From Erythroxylum novogranatense (taxonomy: Eukaryota > Streptophyta > Magnoliopsida > Malpighiales > Erythroxylaceae), in contig CM057227.1 in NCBI GenBank assembly GCA_029891385.1, positions 63,241,567 to 63,305,566 of the forward strand: a DNA stretch of 64,000 nucleotides, in the 5' to 3' direction. Made by a program: the position numbers and the translations under genes. Each line of letters begins with the position of its first letter. Position 1 is the stretch's first letter. This document shows, in pieces, positions 59,727 through 64,000 of this stretch. The notes beneath the pieces were generated by a model, which worked only from the letters and a program-made list of their open reading frames with translations, was not told the origin of the DNA and did not search any database.

Positions 59727-62600
59727 TTTAAAATTTTAACAATTATCTTATCAATCTGTATACATTTGAATATACATTTTTTTTCAAAATTCTAAAATTT
59801 TAAGTTTTGGAACTTTTATTTTCCATAGCATTAAAAGAAAATAAGACCTTATACATATTATCGAACAATTTTAAAATTTGAATTTTAATATATTACTCCT
59901 CCTGCTCAAAATAAATGTCGTTTTAAAAGGATGCACACTTATTAAGAAAATTAATGAAATATTTGATATACCTTTATTAATTGTATGTTGAATTGCCTTG
60001 AAAATATAATCTGCATAATTAAGATGTGAGAGAAATTAAATGGTAACTTTGAAAGTAAAATTATAATCATGCATGAAAAGTCACTAATGATACTTATTTT
60101 GAATAATTAAATTCTCTCTAAAATAATTTTTATTTTAGATAGGAGGAAGTATTAATTTTAATTATTTTTAGTGAGCTATAAGGCTGATTAGTTTTTAAAA
60201 AACGTCTACAATTTAACTTTTAGTTAATTGAAATATCAAGTAATAATAATATAATCAATTAAGTATTAAATTCTATATTTCATTTTTATAACAGTAATAG
60301 TTTTACTAATATATAATAGGCAATTGTTTTTAATTTATCTGAAGAAAGCTCTAACGAAAAACCTGAAACTTTGAGGCTGGTGGTCGTGGTATGAATCCGT
60401 TTTTGTCTCCATAAGATTCTGAACTCTCTCACTATCCACTGTGACAGCATCGATCCGCTGATGTTCACTATCCTTTTCAATAAATTCAAGTTCATTTCAT
60501 TCTTCAGATATCCATCCCATTTCATCCTGTGAAGACCCTCGAAAGAAGGACTCTCCAGTATTAAACTAGTATATTTAGCTTTCAGTCAAGCCAACTCACC
60601 TAGAAAAAGGGCACATACAAGGAATTGGAAAAAATACGCATTCTCATGAAATCTTGAGATGAAGATAACCCGATCGTGCTCGTTTAATTGTTGCGTTCAA
60701 GTCAGTAAGGATAGGCTTCAGACTTGAGAGAGAGGAATATGCTTGTTCAATCAAGTTGGAGGTACTCTGCCTAAACGTACATAGAATGAAAGTGAACGTT
60801 TCAATTTAACGATTCACAGTTGATTCCTGTAGTTGATTGACCCAACTAAAAATACAATTCAAGAAATAAAGAGAAGGCAAAAGTTGAGAGTGACGCACAG
60901 GAGTGCAGTTTTGGATTCATTGGTAAAGGATAATAAATCAAAATGTCGCTTTCCACAACACATTTACTTTGTGGCCAAATTCAGTTAACCATGTAAGTGA
61001 CGGATGTGATGCGTTAGATGTAGCAATAGAAGAGTAACTTTATTGTGAGTTCTAGAAACTAAAACCAAAGAAAAAGTTATTGTGAGTTCTAGAAACTAAA
61101 ACCAAAGAAAAATGTAATTGACTCAAAAGCAATACTGACCACTCACGCCTTTGGCTGTAATCCCTTTGGAATAATCAAACGTCACGTGCTGAAATTGGAA
61201 ACAGTTGTGTTTGGTTCCTCGGACAAAACGTAAACAGTCGGTTGATTACAGAATTAACAAATCCAGGTGGGTATTATTCAGAAAACAAGTTGGTTAATAA
61301 AGCGAAGGCTTTCCTTTCTTGATTTATTAGTAACTAACTTTGTTGAGTGACTTTAACATTAAAAGAAAAACGCATAAACTTAAAAGGCTTATTGATTTAT
61401 TAGTAACTAACTTTGTTGAATGACATTAACATTAAAAACTTAAAAGGCTCTTTCTCTTCCGTGATACTGATTTATATGTAAGGAAAAGCTGATTTATATG
61501 TAAGGAAAAGCAATCCTAAATATCCACTTCAGCTGGCATTTAAATATTAAACTTTGAGTTTTGTTTTTTGATCGTTCATTGTTACTAATTTTTTTTCCTG
61601 TTGAAGCCAGGCATTCAATTATTTAAGAGTTAGATTGAAATGAATTTTATGTCATTTTAATCTTTTAACGATAGTACTTTAAAAATGAAGATTTTTCTAA
61701 AAATATGAAGAGCTTATTCAATAATTTTAAAATTAATTAAATCATGAAAGAGTTTCATATATTTTATTCTAATTATCATACGCATGGAACGGGTTCCAAA
61801 TTAAGTTTCTAATCAATTTGCATAAAAGATTATTTATTATTGAAACACTTAATAAGACAAAATAAAAAAAAGGACAAGTAAGAAAAAGAAGAAGGGCAAG
61901 TTCAGTTAGATAATATAGTACGTTTTCATTTTCTGCATAATTTATTACAATTTACATAAGTAAATGGCATCCGGTTAGAAGGTTGAGAACCTCTTCTGGT
62001 TTATCGATCAGCGGTAAACCATGCTCCCGTACAGCCCTCTCAGGCACCTTTCGAATTGAGACTGAATTAAACATGTTCAATTGAATTTTCTAGAGTTAGC
62101 GTCTATTCTCAATCCATATTCAATGCACCTCAGGTCAATATATAAAATAATTAACTGTAAAGACGGAGAAGGCCAGTGTAAGTGGACAAAATTGAACAAG
62201 AAAATCCAGCTTCCTTATCAAAATTTTAAAATACAACTCCAGCCAAGAGTCCAACAATGAACTTGCCCTTGAAATGGTATCCATTCTATTATATGTTTCT
62301 ACGTAGGAAAATCACATACCGCAAACTTTAACGAAAAGATTTCGAGTTTTAGCCATTGGAAGCAAACATCATATTTATCTGGAAATCAGGGCGTTTCTTT
62401 AAGTGATATTTATTATGTTTTGTGTAAAATGCTTTCGTTGTTTGACGTATTCGTATTATAATTTGGATTTTATCAGCCGCCATGTCATAAACTTTTATAA
62501 CAACCAGCTTCCTTCATCCATTGATATTTATGTGACAGGAGTCTAATCCCTTTAAAATTTACAAGGGAAAACGAAATGAAGAAAAAAATGAAACCCAAAT
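59727..62600. other. Gene-proximal intergenic region
   Basis: AT-rich, with no intact gene. It contains several recent short tandem duplications: 35 bp at 61041-61110 (ATTGTGAGTTCTAGAAACTA unit), about 75 bp at 61320-61450 (TTTATTAGTAACTAACTTTG unit) and 24 bp at 61468-61512 (TGATTTATATGTAAGGAAAA unit). A possible coding relic at 60350-60545 is listed separately. Confidence 0.6.
60350..60545 (-). pseudogene. Possible exon relic of unknown gene
   Basis: About 60 minus-strand codons read 'GESFFRGSSQDEMGWISEE', a TGA, then 'NELEFIEKDSEHQRIDAVTV' and 'MMETK'-like residues up to 'QPQSFRF'. The acidic, varied composition looks more protein-like than other frames nearby, but there is one stop, no recognisable domain and no clear splice structure. 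It may equally be chance. The overlapping 79-codon ORF (60286-60525) is in a different frame and looks less protein-like. Confidence 0.2.
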
Positions 62601-62700
62601 TCAGCATACAGTCGTTCCAGCGATTACAACTTCGTCCATTACACTAGAGCCGAAAATAAAATAGCAGGGGAAGAACAGAGGCAACTCCTTTTGGTTTTGT

Positions 62701-63357
62701 TCACCAAGGTCTGGCATTTTCAGATGAACTCAAAAGTTCTTCCAAGTAATCAGCCCCTAAATCTTCAAATATCACAACATTCTCTATCCTCACATCCCTC
62801 TCTTTCTTGTTCCTGCTCACCATTTTTCTTCTCATCGAGTGCTTTCTCTTCAGAGCCACCACAGGTGAGCAACCATCTTCATGGCTGTACTTCATGTTCT
62901 TAAGAGACTCCCTCACCGTCTCTAACGGGAAATTGAGTATAGCACTACAACCTCTCATTGAAAATGCTGCTTGATCATACGCCAAAGCCGCTGCCTCTGC
63001 ACTGTCAAATGTGCCTAACCAAACCCTTATCCCTTGTCTTGTTGAATCCCTTATTTCCGCCGCAAATTTGCCCCACGGCCGCCGCCTAACACCTCTGTAG
63101 GACTTTTCCTGCTTGCGATTTTCATTTGTCATTGAACTAACTTCTTCTTCTTTGACGATATGTTTAGGCCATGCTGTTTTTGATGTTTCCTGAGTTGTCT
63201 CTGAAATAAGCCCAAAAAGAAGCATTTCCTCTGAGTCATTCTCGTTAAAAGGGAGGGCACTTTTGTTAAAGGATTGGTTATAAAAGGAATCCGGTGAGCC
63301 GAAGGAAGATTCCGATGAGAAATCGGAATTTGTAGATTGAAAGATGGAGTAATCCAT
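62701..63357 (-). CDS. ERF1B-like: AP2/ERF transcription factor, ERF1-type (group IX)
   Basis: 218 codons, no intron, intact. The acidic N-terminus carries the group IX motif '[17 protein letters not shown]' (35-51), a likely activation region. The AP2/ERF DNA-binding domain spans about 86-144 ('[19 protein letters not shown]' then '[18 protein letters not shown]'). It has the ERF-type Ala14 and Asp19, so it should bind the GCC box (AGCCGCC). A basic 'KRKHSMRRK' (170-178) is a likely nuclear localisation signal. The C-terminal '[18 protein letters not shown]' (194-211) matches the EDLL-type activation motif of this clade. Length and domain order fit Arabidopsis ERF1/ERF15-like factors, which link ethylene and jasmonate signals to defence genes. 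The start is fixed by the conserved N-terminus at ATG 63357. The overlapping 115-codon ORF (63129-63476) is a shadow. It is the only convincing host gene in the window. Confidence 0.95.
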   Translation of the reverse strand: MDYSIFQSTNSDFSSESSFGSPDSFYNQSFNKSALPFNENDSEEMLLFGLISETTQETSKTAWPKHIVKEEEVSSMTNENRKQEKSYRGVRRRPWGKFAAEIRDSTRQGIRVWLGTFDSAEAAALAYDQAAFSMRGCSAILNFPLETVRESLKNMKYSHEDGCSPVVALKRKHSMRRKMVSRNKKERDVRIENVVIFEDLGADYLEELLSSSENARPW

Positions 63358-63464
63358 GAACAGTATCTGTATAGTTTTGGGTTTGGGATATAGGTTGCCT
63401 TAGTTGTATTGTCTAGTAGTACAGACACTGATGCATGTTGTGGCATAATTTGAAGCTTGGTGTC

Positions 63465-63473
63465 CTTTTTATA
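63465..63473 (-). promoter_or_regulatory. TATA box of the ERF gene
   Basis: TATAAAAAG on the minus strand, about 110 bp upstream of the start codon, which predicts a transcription start near 63435-63440 and a short 5' leader of about 80 nt. Confidence 0.6.
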
Positions 63474-63619
63474 CAACCCAACTAAATTATTAGAAAAGGA
63501 AAATTTTGGGACAGTGGAAAGAGGAAAGAATTGAAAAGGTCAGGTAAAGGTACAGAAGAAGAATGGACCAAAACGATGGTAGGGTCCATGAGTTGGCATA
63601 TTAACACATGGGTCTCATG

Positions 63620-63654
63620 GCCGCCAGGTCAAAGATGTATTCTTCTGTGACGTC
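63620..63654. promoter_or_regulatory. GCC-box core, W-box and TGACG cluster upstream of the ERF gene
   Basis: Within 35 bp: GCCGCC (63620-63625, GCC-box core bound by ERFs), GGTCAAAG (63627-63634, a CTTTGACC W-box on the minus strand, bound by WRKYs), and TGACGTC (63648-63654, TGA/bZIP-type). This is about 265-300 bp upstream of the ATG. The combination suggests defence-hormone input and possible auto- or cross-regulation by ERFs; this is inference from motifs only. Confidence 0.45.
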
Positions 63655-64000
63655 GCATGCTATTTTGTATTCAGTTTAGGTGGATAGGGACTTGTCCACT
63701 TGTCATCTCCAAAATCGTGATTTTGATTTCCTAGGGATTAACAATCATGATTTGTTTAGTCGATTAGGACAAAATACAACAGTCAAACCTTTTTTTATTC
63801 AGTTATTACGTGAAAGATACATTGTAATCTTATCATTTTCGTCAAAATAGACTCTAAATTTCAATATTTCTTAATAAAAAATACTTATTATTTATAAAAT
63901 CATATCATTTAAATTTCACATCGTCAAATTTTCAATTTTGTTAAAGTTCCCTTCAATAAAACTAATGTGATATTTTTATCTTTAAGAACTCTTAAATTGT
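63655..64000. other. Upstream region of the ERF gene
   Basis: AT-rich, non-coding; another GTCAAA (TTTGAC on minus) at 63782-63787. Nothing else recognised. Confidence 0.4.

Noticed and set aside
63129..63476. 115-codon ORF overlapping the ERF gene start
   Set aside because: Different frame of the same strand, no domain; the AP2 frame is clearly the real one.

Overview
The window looks like a repeat-rich stretch of eudicot plant nuclear DNA. It is AT-rich, holds one intact host-type gene near the right edge, and is otherwise packed with nested, mostly decayed transposable elements. The gene (62701-63357, minus strand) is an intronless ethylene-response-factor transcription factor of the ERF1/group IX type. 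I cannot name the species from sequence alone.

Layout. 1-4298: a long Ty3-type LTR cut by the window edge. 4299-~6910: a related LTR (B1). ~6907-7696: gag relic and primer-binding site of an Athila/Tat-like element, whose LTR (7702-10605) contains a copia solo LTR. 10606-12659 and 20777-23689: two halves of a Sirevirus-like copia element (E, minus), split by a complete 8.1-kb Athila-like element (D, 12660-20771, duplicated target CCAAG). 23690-32015: a second Sirevirus copy (F, plus) with 5' LTR, gag, pol and a post-pol envelope-like ORF, truncated at the right. 32020-44368: a broken long LTR (A2) containing a younger element (33528-43078, duplicated target GCGCA). That younger element has two LTRs of about 4.2-4.3 kb around only 0.6 kb of internal DNA, plus an inverted-repeat SINE-like block at its right edge. 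44369-~45594: another copia relic (H). ~45595-47165: an Athila/Tat-type LTR. 47166-50377: chromodomain end and 3' LTR of a chromovirus (G, plus). 50378-54681: leader, primer-binding site and LTR of another long-LTR element (B2, minus), abutting a dead hAT transposase (54682-~55830). 56867 onward: one end of a CACTA transposon. ~59140-59726: the 5' end of another Ty3 element. 59727-64000: the gene-proximal region and ERF gene.

How the parts relate. The nesting gives a partial time order: copia E, then D inside it; copia H, then A2, then the 33528-43078 element; and hAT, then B2. Several junctions (near 32020, 45595, 47165 and 50378) join unrelated partial elements, which points to deletion after insertion. 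No element here looks autonomous.

Most unusual observations. (1) All long LTRs carry, in the same slot, a rapidly changing block that differs from copy to copy: CG-rich palindromic DNA, an 18-19-bp tandem array, or purine/pyrimidine arrays of opposite strand bias. (2) In the youngest element that array has 5 units in one LTR and 10 in the other, which accounts for essentially the whole length difference between the LTRs. (3) A SINE-like foldback sits exactly between an LTR and its target duplication. (4) A gag-protease-only Athila-like element keeps a 374-codon open protease ORF although its upstream gag is broken. (5) Splice-donor-like sites recur inside the LTRs.
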